64,000 nt of DNA, taken from Vibrio brasiliensis LMG 20546. Lineage in GTDB: Bacteria > Pseudomonadota > Gammaproteobacteria > Enterobacterales > Vibrionaceae. Below the pieces are notes generated by a model that saw only the letters and a list, made by a program, of their open reading frames with translations, was not told the origin of the DNA and did no database searches. Made by a program: the position numbers and the translations under genes. How positions within the stretch are numbered: the stretch's first letter is position 1; the number at the start of each line of letters is the position of its first letter. Where the stretch lies: the NCBI RefSeq assembly GCF_000189255.1, contig NZ_AEVS01000077.1, forward strand, positions 1-64,000, given 5' to 3'. Below are positions 1 through 8,970 of this stretch, piece after piece.

Positions 1-15
1 ATTATGGAGAGCGAG

Positions 16-453
16 TTAAGAGATGGCTTCGTCACAGTAGAGCTGAGCGTGATCGATACCACCCAGAGCACAGTTCTCGTCGATGTCTGAAAGGTCACCA
101 CTGACACCGACCGCACCGAGAATGTTCTTTTCAGCATCGCGGATCAGCAGACCGCCGGGAACTGGCACCATGTTGCCATGAGCTAAAACGTTAACAGCGG
201 AGATAAACGCAGGACGATTATCTGCATCCTGAGCGAGTTTCCTTGACGAACAACCGAGCGCAAGCGCTCCCCAGGCTTTAGCAATTGCGATGTCTGGTCG
301 CATCATACTAGAGCCATCCTGGCGTTGCAGGGAGATGAGTTTGCCCCCGCTGTCGAGAACAGCGACCGTAAGTGGTGCGCTTTTGTTCTTAGATCCTGCC
401 TGAAAGGTACCGTCAATGACGGACAGTGCTTGTTCTAGAGTTAAACTTCCCAT
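16..453 (-). CDS. glcG: GlcG/HbpS-family small protein
   Basis: A 145-residue protein of the GlcG/HbpS (heme-degradation-like) family, whose members are often found next to glycolate, glyoxylate or glycerol-type catabolic genes; the biochemical role of GlcG itself is not settled. It has the usual family features: an N-terminal helix, a strand region around residues 27-45 with AVLDSGGKL, and a glycine-rich C-terminal half with PVPGGLLIRD and GAVGVSGD. The length is normal. The start is supported by AGGAGA four bases upstream. It follows malate synthase on the same strand after a 56-base gap, so the two are probably co-transcribed. Function in glyoxylate handling is inferred only from this position. 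Confidence 0.8.
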   Translation of the reverse strand: MGSLTLEQALSVIDGTFQAGSKNKSAPLTVAVLDSGGKLISLQRQDGSSMMRPDIAIAKAWGALALGCSSRKLAQDADNRPAFISAVNVLAHGNMVPVPGGLLIRDAEKNILGAVGVSGDLSDIDENCALGGIDHAQLYCDEAIS

Positions 454-509
454 GTTATCTCCTGTTAACGTTTACCAGCCTGACTCACACAATGTGAGCC
501 AGTTAGGTA

Positions 510-2138
510 TTACTCAGCTCCTTGTAGAAGCTGATAGCTTGGTAAGGTCAGGAAGGTGGCGAACTCTTTCGCTGTCGACAGCTCGAAGAAAAGGTCAGCG
601 GTTTGTTCAAAGCGGCCAGCTGCGAATCGAGCTTCGCCCACTTCCTGTTTGATAGTGTCGAGCTCTTGGTACAACCATTGGTGGAAAAGCTCTTTAGTGA
701 ATGTTTGTCCGTCATCGAGATCAACGCCGTGATGAATCCATTGCCAGATATTGGCGCGTGAGATTTCAGCGGTTGCGGCATCTTCCATCAGACCATAGAT
801 AGGTACACAACCGTGTCCCTGAATCCAGGCTTCAATGTAGTAGAGCGCGATACGAATATTTTTACGAACGCCCGCTTCATCACGGCTACCTTCACATGGC
901 TTAAGCAGCAGATCTGCTCCAATCTCATGAGTCGGGCTAACAAAGTCGAGCTGGTTTTGCTTACCGTCGAGATTTTTCTCAAATATCGACATTGCCAAAT
1001 CAACCAGTGCCGGGTGAGCAACCCAGGTTCCATCGTGACCATTGCGTGATTCACGCTCTTTATCTTCGATAACCTTAGCTGTTACTCGCTCCATTTCTGC
1101 TGGATCTTTGGCAGGAATAAAGGCTGACATACCACCCATCGCTAATGCACCGCGCTGGTGGCAGGTGCGCACAAGCAGTTGGCTGTAGGCATTAAGGAAC
1201 TCTTTATCCATACCGACCACGTGACGGTCTGGCAGAATTCGGTCTGCGTGGTTTTTCAGAGTTTTGATGTAGCTGAAGATGTAGTCCCAACGACCACAGT
1301 TCATGGCAACGATATGGTCGCGCATGGCATACAGCATTTCATCCATCTGGAATACAGCAGGCAGAGTTTCAATCAGCACGGTCGCGCGAATCGTGCCGCG
1401 TTTCACGCCAAAGTACTCTTCAGTGAATGAGAACACATCGTCCCACCACTGTGATTCTTCCATGCTTTCCAGCTTCGGAATGTAATAGTAGACACCAAGG
1501 CCTTGCTCGGCGCGCGTCAGGTAGTTGTGATAGAAGTACAAGGCGAAATCCATCAAACAACCGGGGATCGGCTTATCTGCGTATTGAATTGATTGCTCCG
1601 GCAGGTGCAGGCCTCGCGGACGGGCAATCAGTAACGCAGGATCATCACTGAGCTGATAATGTTTGTTTTTTGCTTCATCGTGATAGCTGATGGTGCGAGC
1701 ATTTGCATCGCGCAGGTTGATCTGACCTTGAACCATGTTCCCCCAGGTTGGGGAAGAAGCATCTTCAAAGCAGCACATAAACACTTTTGCGCCCGAGTTT
1801 AGCGCATTGATGACCATTTTACGGTCGATTGGGCCGGTAATTTCTACTCGGCGGTCTAATAGCTCAGGTGGCGGCGTGGCTACCTTCCAGCTTTTGTCTT
1901 CGCGAATTTGTTGCGTGTCAGTGCGGAAACCAGGCAGTTCTCCGGCATCATAACGCTGTTGTTGTTGTTCGCGGGCTTGTAGTAGTGCATCTCTGCGAGG
2001 TGCAAATTTCTCTACGAGTTTGGTTAGGAAAGAGAGTGCCTCTTTTGAAAGGATGGCTTGGAATTCTGGGTTGTCCGTATTACCAACTACGCGCAGACAG
2101 GCAGTCTCTTCTCTTTCTGCTACATCGTTCACACTCAT
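510..2138 (-). CDS. aceB: malate synthase A
   Basis: A 542-residue malate synthase of the A type, which condenses glyoxylate with acetyl-CoA to give malate in the cytoplasm. The family features are visible: FMCCFEDASSPTW near residue 120, the barrel signature GTIRATVLIETLPA near 250 and the following MNCGRWDYIFSYIK, and a conserved C-terminal region with a catalytic-type aspartate in YGLMEDAATAEISRANIWQW. Length matches the A isoform (about 530 residues). It is divergent from gcl, so the two compete for glyoxylate. No isocitrate lyase gene is present in the window. A pseudo-palindrome of the TTGTNTACAA type lies 30-45 bases upstream of the start, and a similar one lies before gcl, suggesting shared control. 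Confidence 0.95.
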   Translation of the reverse strand: MSVNDVAEREETACLRVVGNTDNPEFQAILSKEALSFLTKLVEKFAPRRDALLQAREQQQQRYDAGELPGFRTDTQQIREDKSWKVATPPPELLDRRVEITGPIDRKMVINALNSGAKVFMCCFEDASSPTWGNMVQGQINLRDANARTISYHDEAKNKHYQLSDDPALLIARPRGLHLPEQSIQYADKPIPGCLMDFALYFYHNYLTRAEQGLGVYYYIPKLESMEESQWWDDVFSFTEEYFGVKRGTIRATVLIETLPAVFQMDEMLYAMRDHIVAMNCGRWDYIFSYIKTLKNHADRILPDRHVVGMDKEFLNAYSQLLVRTCHQRGALAMGGMSAFIPAKDPAEMERVTAKVIEDKERESRNGHDGTWVAHPALVDLAMSIFEKNLDGKQNQLDFVSPTHEIGADLLLKPCEGSRDEAGVRKNIRIALYYIEAWIQGHGCVPIYGLMEDAATAEISRANIWQWIHHGVDLDDGQTFTKELFHQWLYQELDTIKQEVGEARFAAGRFEQTADLFFELSTAKEFATFLTLPSYQLLQGAE

Positions 2139-2167
2139 TGTTTGTCTCCTTTAAACAATATCGAATG

Positions 2168-2183
2168 ATTTTGTGTACAAAAT
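2168..2183. promoter_or_regulatory. candidate operator upstream of aceB
   Basis: ATTTTGTGTACAAAAT is a near-perfect palindrome: only the two central-left bases break symmetry. The core TTGTGTACAA fits the GT-N2-AC pattern used by many FCD-type GntR repressors. It lies 30-45 bases before the aceB start codon. No FCD-type GntR gene is in the window, so the binding protein is unknown. Confidence 0.4.
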
Positions 2184-2423
2184 TTATCTTTCACGAATAC
2201 TTATATTTCAATTCATGTAAACAATCAAAGGGTATTTAACATTTATTTTTCATTTGCTCACTTGTTCAATTATTTTTATGTAAAGATATTTTATATAAAG
2301 CAATGATTTCTAGGCTTTTCGGGGTAAGTGATCGCTTAAAGTAAATGCTCTATGTTGAAAAAATGTTGCAATTGGGGGTTGCCAAATTCTGAATTTGATT
2401 CATAGTACACAAAGTATCTTTGA

Positions 2424-2435
2424 ATTGTATACAAT
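2424..2435. promoter_or_regulatory. candidate operator upstream of gcl
   Basis: ATTGTATACAAT is a perfect 12-base palindrome ending 16 bases before the gcl start codon. Its core TTGTATACAA differs by one base from the core upstream of aceB, so one regulator could silence both divergent units. Confidence 0.42.
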
Positions 2436-2451
2436 CGAAATGGAGGTTCGC

Positions 2452-4227
2452 ATGGCAAAGATGAAGGCAATTGAAGCAGCGGTAGAAGTGTTGAAGAAGG
2501 AAGGTGTAGACATTGCCTTCGGCGTCCCTGGCGCAGCCATCAACCCAATGTACGCAGCAATGAAAAAGCTTGGTGGAATCGATCATGTTCTAGCGCGTCA
2601 CGTGGAAGGTGCGTCGCACATGGCTGAGGGTTACACCCGTACTAACCAAGACAACATTGGTGTCTGTATCGGTACATCTGGCCCGGCGGGTACAGATATG
2701 ATCACCGGTCTTTACTCAGCGTCGGCTGATTCAATTCCAATCCTGTGTATTACAGGACAGGCGCCTCGTGCTCGCCTGCATAAAGAAGACTTTCAGGCAG
2801 TTGACATCGAGTCGATTGCTAAGCCTGTCACCAAATGGGCAACAACAGTACTTGAACCAGCTCAGGTGCCACGTGCATTCCAGCAGGCGTTCCATCTAAT
2901 GCGCTCTGGTCGTCCGGGTCCGGTTCTTATCGACCTGCCTCTGGATGTGCAGCTAACGGAAATCGAATTTGATATCGATACTTATGAACCGTTAGAAGCG
3001 TATCAGCCAAAAGCGACCCGCTCTCAGGTTGAGAAAGCGATGGAAATGCTGTGTGAATCAGCGAATCCAGTGATTGTTTCTGGTGGTGGTGTCATTAACG
3101 CTGGCGCAGAAGAGTTGCTACAGCAATTCGCAGAGATCACTGGCGTACCAGTAATCCCTACGTTAATGGGCTGGGGTTCAATCGCCGACGATCACGAGCT
3201 AATGGCAGGGATGGTAGGTCTGCAGACTGCGCACCGTTATGGTAACGCAACGTTACTTGAATCTGATTTTGTATTTGGTATCGGTAACCGTTGGGCAAAC
3301 CGCCACACAGGTTCACTGGATGTCTACACCAAAGGCCGTAAATTTGTTCACGTAGATATCGAGCCGACTCAGATTGGTCGAGTATTCTGTCCTGATTTAG
3401 GCATCGTATCTGACGCTAAAGCCGCGCTAGAGCTGTTAGTTGAAGTGGCGCGTGAATGGCGTGATGGCGGAAAATTACCAAATCGCAGCGCTTGGGTTGG
3501 CGAGTGTCAGCAGCGCAAAGCAACTATGTTGCGTAAAACACACTACACCGATGCGCCAATTAAACCAATGCGTGTTTACGAAGAGATGAACAAAGCATTT
3601 GGTCGCGATACCTGTTACGTCAGCACCATTGGCCTGTCGCAAATCGCAGCGGCTCAGTTCCTACATGTTTACAAACCACGTCACTGGATTAACTGTGGTC
3701 AGGCTGGTCCTCTGGGTTGGACTACGCCAGCTGCACTGGGTGTACGCGCTGCAGATCCAAACCGCGATATCGTGGCTATCTCTGGTGACTACGACTTCCA
3801 GTTCATGATTGAAGAACTGGCGGTAGGTGCTCAGTTTAACCTGCCTTACATTCACGTATTGGTGAACAACTCTTATCTGGGTCTGATTCGCCAGGCTCAG
3901 CGTCAGTTTGACATTGATTACTGTGTTCAGCTTGCGTTTGAAAACCAGAACGCTCCAGAACTCAATGGCTACGGTGTTGACCACGTAACCGTTGTCGAAG
4001 GTCTGGGTTGTAAAGCGATTAGAGTGACTGACCCTGACCAGATGCAGGCGGCATTTGCCCAGGCGAAAGAGCTGATGAACAAGCACAAGGTACCTGTTGT
4101 GGTTGAAGTGATTCTTGAACGAGTAACTAACATTGCGATGGGTGTTGAAATCGACTCTATCAATGAGTTTGAAGCTTTGGCAGAAAGTGCTGATGACGCA
4201 CCAACAGCGCTGATTCATAACAGCTAA
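2452..4227 (+). CDS. gcl: glyoxylate carboligase (tartronate-semialdehyde synthase)
   Basis: A thiamine-diphosphate enzyme joining two glyoxylates to tartronate semialdehyde plus CO2. With the ATG at 2452 (GGAGG five bases upstream) the protein is 591 residues, close to E. coli Gcl, and begins [10 protein letters not shown] like its homologues; an in-frame extension to 2395 has no such support. Three ThDP-enzyme domains are seen. The N-terminal domain has valine at residue 51 in [13 protein letters not shown], where nearly all other ThDP enzymes have a catalytic glutamate; this substitution is a known mark of Gcl. The C-terminal cofactor motif is [12 protein letters not shown] followed by NNSYLGLIR. 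It heads a gcl-hyi-glxR operon. Identification is secure. Confidence 0.97.
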   Translation: MAKMKAIEAAVEVLKKEGVDIAFGVPGAAINPMYAAMKKLGGIDHVLARHVEGASHMAEGYTRTNQDNIGVCIGTSGPAGTDMITGLYSASADSIPILCITGQAPRARLHKEDFQAVDIESIAKPVTKWATTVLEPAQVPRAFQQAFHLMRSGRPGPVLIDLPLDVQLTEIEFDIDTYEPLEAYQPKATRSQVEKAMEMLCESANPVIVSGGGVINAGAEELLQQFAEITGVPVIPTLMGWGSIADDHELMAGMVGLQTAHRYGNATLLESDFVFGIGNRWANRHTGSLDVYTKGRKFVHVDIEPTQIGRVFCPDLGIVSDAKAALELLVEVAREWRDGGKLPNRSAWVGECQQRKATMLRKTHYTDAPIKPMRVYEEMNKAFGRDTCYVSTIGLSQIAAAQFLHVYKPRHWINCGQAGPLGWTTPAALGVRAADPNRDIVAISGDYDFQFMIEELAVGAQFNLPYIHVLVNNSYLGLIRQAQRQFDIDYCVQLAFENQNAPELNGYGVDHVTVVEGLGCKAIRVTDPDQMQAAFAQAKELMNKHKVPVVVEVILERVTNIAMGVEIDSINEFEALAESADDAPTALIHNS

Positions 4228-4251
4228 CAACGACAGAATAAGGAAATCAAA

Positions 4252-5028
4252 ATGGCTAAGTTTGCAGCAAATTTATCGATGTTGTTTACCGAACTGGACT
4301 TTGAAGATCGTTTTGAAGCAGCGGCAAAAGCGGGCTTCTCTGGCGTAGAGTACCTTTTCCCTTACGCACTGGAAGCACAGCAGATTAAGGAAAAGCTTGA
4401 TGAAAACCAACTTACCCAAGTGCTCTTCAACCTCCCGGCCGGTGACTGGGAAGCGGGCGAGCGCGGTATCGCGGTGGACCCAGCGCGAATTGAAGAGTTT
4501 CAGGCAGGAGTCGCAACCGCGATCGAATACGCCAAAGTACTGGGCAATACCCAAATCAACTGTCTTGCGGGGATCGTTCCACAAGGTGTGAGCCAGCATG
4601 ATGCTCACGCAGCGTTTGTGATCAACCTTCGTTATGCAGCGCAAGCTCTGAAGGAAGCGGGTATTCGTCTGGTGATTGAAGCGATTAACACCCGAGACAT
4701 CCCGGGCTTCTTCCTCAACACCACAGAGCAAGCCAAAGCTGTGATTAAAGAAGTAGGTAGTGACAACCTGTTCATTCAGTACGACATCTACCACATGCAG
4801 ATCATGGAAGGTGATTTAACACCAACTATGTCAGCCAACATTGGTCAGATTGCTCACGTGCAACTGGCTGATAACCCGGGACGACATGAACCTGGTACGG
4901 GTGAAATCAATTACCCGTTTGTCCTTAAGCATTTAGATGACCTCGGTTACCAAGGTTGGGTTGGTTGTGAATACAAGCCAAAAACCACCACAACCGAAGG
5001 TTTAGATTGGATCAACTTATATCGTTAA
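4252..5028 (+). CDS. hyi: hydroxypyruvate isomerase
   Basis: A 258-residue TIM-barrel isomerase of the Hyi family that interconverts hydroxypyruvate and tartronate semialdehyde. Length equals that of E. coli Hyi. Metal-ligand acidic residues appear in the expected order: the glutamate in LVIEAINTRD near 143, the aspartate of QYDIYHMQ near 178, the histidine in HVQLADNPGRHEPGTGEINY and the glutamate in WVGCEYKP near the end. It starts 24 bases after gcl with AAGGAA upstream and precedes glxR, the standard glyoxylate-to-glycerate order. Cytoplasmic. Confidence 0.95.
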   Translation: MAKFAANLSMLFTELDFEDRFEAAAKAGFSGVEYLFPYALEAQQIKEKLDENQLTQVLFNLPAGDWEAGERGIAVDPARIEEFQAGVATAIEYAKVLGNTQINCLAGIVPQGVSQHDAHAAFVINLRYAAQALKEAGIRLVIEAINTRDIPGFFLNTTEQAKAVIKEVGSDNLFIQYDIYHMQIMEGDLTPTMSANIGQIAHVQLADNPGRHEPGTGEINYPFVLKHLDDLGYQGWVGCEYKPKTTTTEGLDWINLYR

Positions 5029-5038
5029 TGGCGGTGTC

Positions 5039-5059
5039 GCCCACCTGAATAAGGTGGGC
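5039..5059 (+). other. intercistronic hairpin between hyi and glxR
   Basis: GCCCACCT and AGGTGGGC form a perfect 8-bp stem with a 5-base loop, starting 10 bases after the hyi stop and ending about 8 bases before the glxR ribosome binding site. There is no T-run, so it is more likely an mRNA-processing or stability element than a terminator. Confidence 0.5.
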
Positions 5060-5080
5060 TCAAGTTACGGAGAACAGAAT

Positions 5081-5977
5081 ATGAAAATTGCATTTATTGG
5101 TACAGGAATCATGGGCAGACCGATGGCTGCCAACCTACAGAAAGCGGGATATGACCTTGTAGTATCAGACCATTTCAACCCACCGCCAAAAGATTTAGTT
5201 GAAGCTGGTGCGATTGTTTGTCATTCCCCTGAAGAAGCGACACGCGTAGCAGATGTCGTCATCCTTATGGTGCCAAACACTCCTCAGGTTGAAGATGTGC
5301 TGTTTGGTGACAAAGGTGTTGAAGCTGGCCTGACATCAGGCGGCGCTGAAGGCAAACTGGTTATCGACATGAGCTCGATTTCACCAATGGCAACCAAGGC
5401 GATTGCGGCACGTATCAACGAAAGTGGTGCAGAGTATCTGGATGCGCCAGTTTCAGGTGGTGAAGTGGGCGCGATTAACGCCGCATTGAGCATCATGGTT
5501 GGCGGTTCACAGCAGGCGTTTGATAAAGCTCGTCCACTGTTTGAAGTGATGGGTAAAAACATTACTTTGGTGGGTGAAAACGGTGCAGGTCAAACGTGTA
5601 AAGTCGCTAACCAAATCATCGTAGCTCTTAACATTGAAGCGGTATCAGAAGCGCTAGTGTTTGCTTCTAAAGCGGGAGCTGATCCTGCGCGTGTTCGTCA
5701 GGCTCTACTGGGCGGTTTTGCTAGCTCGAAGATTCTTGAAGTTCACGGTGAACGTATGATCGAAGGGACATTCGATCCGGGCTTTAGAATCTCGCTACAC
5801 CAGAAAGATCTGGATCTAGCGCTGTCTGGGGCTAAAGAGTTGGATGTTGCTCTGCCAAATACGGCAACAGCTCAAGAGCTATTCGAAGATTGTGCCGCGT
5901 TGGGCGGTCAGGATTGGGATCACTCTGCTTTGATTAAAGCGATCGAGAAACGCTCAGGTCATTCAATCAGAGATTAA
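5081..5977 (+). CDS. glxR: 2-hydroxy-3-oxopropionate (tartronate semialdehyde) reductase
   Basis: A beta-hydroxyacid dehydrogenase that reduces tartronate semialdehyde to D-glycerate with NAD(P)H. The N-terminal Rossmann motif is FIGTGIMGRPMAANL (residues 5-19). The substrate-binding segment DAPVSGGEVGA is near 125, and the catalytic-lysine region GQTCKVANQ near 172. With the ATG at 5081 (CGGAGA eight bases upstream) it has 298 residues, normal for GlxR/GarR; an earlier in-frame ATG at 5054 lies within the upstream hairpin and is unlikely. It is the third gene of the gcl operon. GarR is an equally good name on sequence alone; position favours GlxR. Confidence 0.93.
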   Translation: MKIAFIGTGIMGRPMAANLQKAGYDLVVSDHFNPPPKDLVEAGAIVCHSPEEATRVADVVILMVPNTPQVEDVLFGDKGVEAGLTSGGAEGKLVIDMSSISPMATKAIAARINESGAEYLDAPVSGGEVGAINAALSIMVGGSQQAFDKARPLFEVMGKNITLVGENGAGQTCKVANQIIVALNIEAVSEALVFASKAGADPARVRQALLGGFASSKILEVHGERMIEGTFDPGFRISLHQKDLDLALSGAKELDVALPNTATAQELFEDCAALGGQDWDHSALIKAIEKRSGHSIRD

Positions 5978-6272
5978 TTCCATTCGGGACGTGAAGGATT
6001 CCTCTCCCTTCATTGTTCCTGGGGTTTGGCATGAACCCTAAATTTATTGCTAATAAATCGCGTAGTTTTTCCGTCTCCTTTTATACGCGTTCCCGTTGTA
6101 AGGCAAAAGGTAGGAGCACTTCTCGGGCTCCGTCTTAGCAGGCACCTGGCGTACTTACTTCGGGATTTTTTCTCTCTCTGTGAGCTGTGCAAAACGGCAC
6201 TTCAGTCACCGGGCAAGGCTTGTGATATGTTAATCAAGTACGCCGACAGGCTGACATCACAAGGCAAAAGAG
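5978..6272. other. spacer between glxR and the CdaR-type regulator
   Basis: About 295 bases with no credible gene on either strand. A weak TGAAGG/CCTTCA hairpin near 5991-6011 could end the gcl operon, but its loop is 9 bases and no T-run follows, so no terminator is called. The regulator's promoter must lie here; no strong consensus is visible. Confidence 0.4.
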
Positions 6273-7415
6273 ATGCAGTTAAATACCCTAATCGCTCGTC
6301 AAATCGTTGAACGTGCGACGAAAATTATCCAGTTTCCCGTTAACGTTATGGACGAGAACGGTCAGATCATTGGATCAAGTGACCCAACGCGTTTACACCG
6401 AACTCATGAAGGGGCGCTACTCGCTATTCATGACAATCGAACTATCGAAATCAACCAGACGGTTGCCAGTACGCTGATTGGTGTAAAAGAGGGCATTAAC
6501 CTACCCATTCTCTATCAGGATAGCGTGATAGGTGTGGTAGGAATATCAGGTCAGCCGGACGACGTCAGAAGTTACGGTGAGCTGGTAAAGATGACTGCGG
6601 AACTGATTGTTGAACAAGAAGCCCTGATGGCTCAGATTCAATGGAACAAACGTCATCGGGAAGAGTTGCTGATGCAACTGATTCAGGGGTCGACCCTGAA
6701 CGAAAACCAATTGCTGTCAATTGCAGAACGATTAGATTTGAACTTATCGCAGCCGAGAATTGCTGCGGTAGTAAAAGTGATACCCAAGCAAGGGCAATCA
6801 CTGACACTGGAACATTTACAGAAGCTGGTTCATCTGCTCGATTACCCCGAGCGAGACAACATTGTCGGTATTGTTTCTGTCTCGATGAATGAGGTGGTGG
6901 TGTTAAAGCCGGTGACTTTGGTTGAAGGCAGCTGGAACCAGACCGAAGAGAAGGCGCGGGTGAAAAGATTACTCAAGCGCATCGCTCAGGAAGCGGACTT
7001 CTCAATCCAGATTGCATTAGGCCAATACTTCGCGGGTGTGTCAGGCTTAGCACGCTCTTACGAGACAGCGAAAGCGACGCTTGCCAGTGCCGGAAACAGT
7101 AAAGAGGCAATCCTGTTCTATCAGGATCATAAGCTTTCGGTATTGGTCGGCGGATTAAAACAAGATCAGTGGCGACGTACCCAGTTGACTGAACCGCTCG
7201 AAAAATTGCAGCAACAAGACAGTAAAGGTGTGTTGCTCAAGACACTACGGGTATTTTTTGATCAAGACTGCGATCCAGCTCAAGCTTGTGCAGCCCTACA
7301 TATTCACCGAAATACCCTGCGTTATCGCTTAGATAAGATTGAAGAGACTACTAACTTAAAAATCAATAATTTAGACCAAAAAGTGCAGTTATATTTGGCG
7401 CTTAAATGTCTGTGA
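6273..7415 (+). CDS. cdaR: CdaR-family sugar diacid / glycerate-responsive transcriptional regulator
   Basis: A 380-residue regulator. Residues about 4-135 form the sugar-diacid-recognition domain typical of CdaR (IARQIVERATKIIQFPVNVMDENGQIIGSSDPTR). The middle part is a GGDEF-like PucR region, and residues about 320-375 are a PucR-type helix-turn-helix with the family hallmark HIHRNTLRYRLDKIEE. In E. coli, CdaR activates the glucarate, galactarate and glycerate (gar/gud) genes in response to glycerate or related acids. Between glxR and a GntP permease plus glycerate kinase, its likely targets are those neighbours. The start has GGCAAAAGAG upstream, a weak ribosome binding site. Confidence 0.9.
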   Translation: MQLNTLIARQIVERATKIIQFPVNVMDENGQIIGSSDPTRLHRTHEGALLAIHDNRTIEINQTVASTLIGVKEGINLPILYQDSVIGVVGISGQPDDVRSYGELVKMTAELIVEQEALMAQIQWNKRHREELLMQLIQGSTLNENQLLSIAERLDLNLSQPRIAAVVKVIPKQGQSLTLEHLQKLVHLLDYPERDNIVGIVSVSMNEVVVLKPVTLVEGSWNQTEEKARVKRLLKRIAQEADFSIQIALGQYFAGVSGLARSYETAKATLASAGNSKEAILFYQDHKLSVLVGGLKQDQWRRTQLTEPLEKLQQQDSKGVLLKTLRVFFDQDCDPAQACAALHIHRNTLRYRLDKIEETTNLKINNLDQKVQLYLALKCL

Positions 7416-7595
7416 CTTAATGATGTGTTTTGTGCAATTTGACATATTGGTGAGGTTTTATAGCCGAAAATTTGTCACTTTGCATAAAGGAATGATGGTT
7501 GAATCACTGAATAATAACACCGTCCCTACTGACACCCTCAATGCCGGAAATGAATTCTGGCGTAGAGAGCAAACATTACAATAAACGGAGTTATC

Positions 7596-8948
7596 ATGAG
7601 TCTGATCCTAATCCTGCTGGGGGTGATAGCCTTTATCGTCCTCGCTACAACCAAGTTTAAGTTACACCCCTTTTTAGCACTCATCGTAGCGGCATTTCTG
7701 GCTGCATTTGCTTATGGTCTACCGGCTGACAGTATTGCTAAAACCATCGCATCCGGCTTTGGCGGTATTCTTGGCTACATCGGCCTTGTTATCGTTCTCG
7801 GTACCATCATTGGTGTCATTTTAGAGAAGAGCGGTGCCGCCATTACTATGGCAGATACGGTAATCAAGGTGCTTGGAGACCGTTTCCCGACTCTGACGAT
7901 GAGCATCATCGGTTACATTGTTTCGGTACCTGTTTTCTGTGACTCAGGCTTTGTCATCCTCAACTCACTAAAAGAGTCGCTGGCAAACCGTATGAAAACA
8001 TCCAGCGTGGCAATGAGTGTCGCACTTGCGACGGGTTTATATGCGACGCATACCTTTGTGCCGCCAACACCAGGTCCAATTGCAGCTGCGGGTAACCTGG
8101 GTCTTGAGTCTAATTTAGGTCTGGTTATTGGCGTCGGTGTCTTTGTTGCAGCGACAGCAGCAATTGCCGGTATGTTGTGGGCGAATCGATTTAAGCATGT
8201 TGAACCTGATGCGGATCAACAGGCTGACGAAATCAAACAAGACTGGAAAGAACTTAAAGCATCATATGGTGAACTACCGACAGCGAGTCAGGCATTTGCC
8301 CCAATCTTTGTGCCTATCTTACTGATCTGTTTCGGTTCGATTGCTAAGTTCCCTAGCTTACCTCTGGGTGACGGTGCACTGTTTGACGTTCTGGTGTTCT
8401 TAGGTCAGCCGCTGACAGCGCTACTGATTGGTCTGTTCCTGTCAGTTCGCCTGCTAAAGAGCGACAACAAAGTAGAAGAATTTGGTCAGCGCATTAGTCA
8501 GGGCATCACAGCTGCAGCGCCGATTCTGCTGATTACTGGTGCTGGTGGCGCATTTGGTGCGGTACTTAAAGCAACGCCACTGGGTGATTACTTGGGTACC
8601 ACGCTGTCAGCGTTGGGTGTAGGCATCTTTATGCCATTTATCGTTGCAGCGGCACTGAAGTCAGCTCAAGGCTCGTCAACCGTTGCGCTAGTAACAACTT
8701 CTGCGTTGGTCGCGCCAATGTTGGCTCAACTCGGTCTAGACTCAGAAATGGGACGAGTGCTTACAGTAATGGCGATTGGTGCAGGTGCAATGACGGTATC
8801 GCATGCAAATGACAGCTTCTTCTGGGTTGTTTCGCAGTTTAGTCGCATGTCGGTTGGACTCGCTTACCGCGCACAAACCATGGCAACTCTGGTTCAGGGC
8901 GTGACAGCAATGACACTGGTTTACATTCTAAGTCTTGTTCTTCTGTAA
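7596..8948 (+). CDS. GntP-family proton symporter, probably for glycerate
   Basis: A 450-residue inner-membrane protein with about 12-14 hydrophobic segments, all through the GntP fold. Family landmarks include VPVFCDSGFVIL near residue 108, ATHTFVPPTPGPIAAAGNLG near 150, and the C-terminal SHANDSFFWVVSQFS. GntP members carry gluconate and related hydroxy acids. Here it lies between a CdaR regulator and glycerate kinase (23 bases before it), so D-glycerate uptake is the best guess, but no residue distinguishes substrates by eye. ACGGAG is seven bases before the start. Confidence 0.88.
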   Translation: MSLILILLGVIAFIVLATTKFKLHPFLALIVAAFLAAFAYGLPADSIAKTIASGFGGILGYIGLVIVLGTIIGVILEKSGAAITMADTVIKVLGDRFPTLTMSIIGYIVSVPVFCDSGFVILNSLKESLANRMKTSSVAMSVALATGLYATHTFVPPTPGPIAAAGNLGLESNLGLVIGVGVFVAATAAIAGMLWANRFKHVEPDADQQADEIKQDWKELKASYGELPTASQAFAPIFVPILLICFGSIAKFPSLPLGDGALFDVLVFLGQPLTALLIGLFLSVRLLKSDNKVEEFGQRISQGITAAAPILLITGAGGAFGAVLKATPLGDYLGTTLSALGVGIFMPFIVAAALKSAQGSSTVALVTTSALVAPMLAQLGLDSEMGRVLTVMAIGAGAMTVSHANDSFFWVVSQFSRMSVGLAYRAQTMATLVQGVTAMTLVYILSLVLL

Positions 8949-8970
8949 CAAGCCAAAATAGGAAACATAT

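Larger units (their letters stand above)
2139..2451. promoter_or_regulatory. divergent aceB-gcl control region
   Basis: A 313-base AT-rich spacer between two divergent transcription units, with no credible small gene. It must hold both promoters. Two short palindromes of related sequence, listed separately, sit close to each start codon. No hairpin followed by a T-run is visible, so no attenuator is proposed. Confidence 0.6.

Noticed and set aside
1-15. TATGGAGA at the left edge as a third BaeR-like box
   Set aside because: Only a single half is present, with no partner repeat 11 bases away.
3661-4230. Long minus-strand open frame within gcl
   Set aside because: It is antisense to the well-supported carboligase gene, has implausible composition and no ribosome binding site.
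6047-6310. Plus-strand 87-codon frame before the CdaR-type gene
   Set aside because: It overlaps the regulator's start in another frame, lacks a ribosome binding site, and has unlikely composition.
7543-7561. GCCGGAA/TTCTGGC imperfect palindrome before the GntP gene as a CdaR operator
   Set aside because: Only one copy, with a mismatch; no second site or known consensus to support it.
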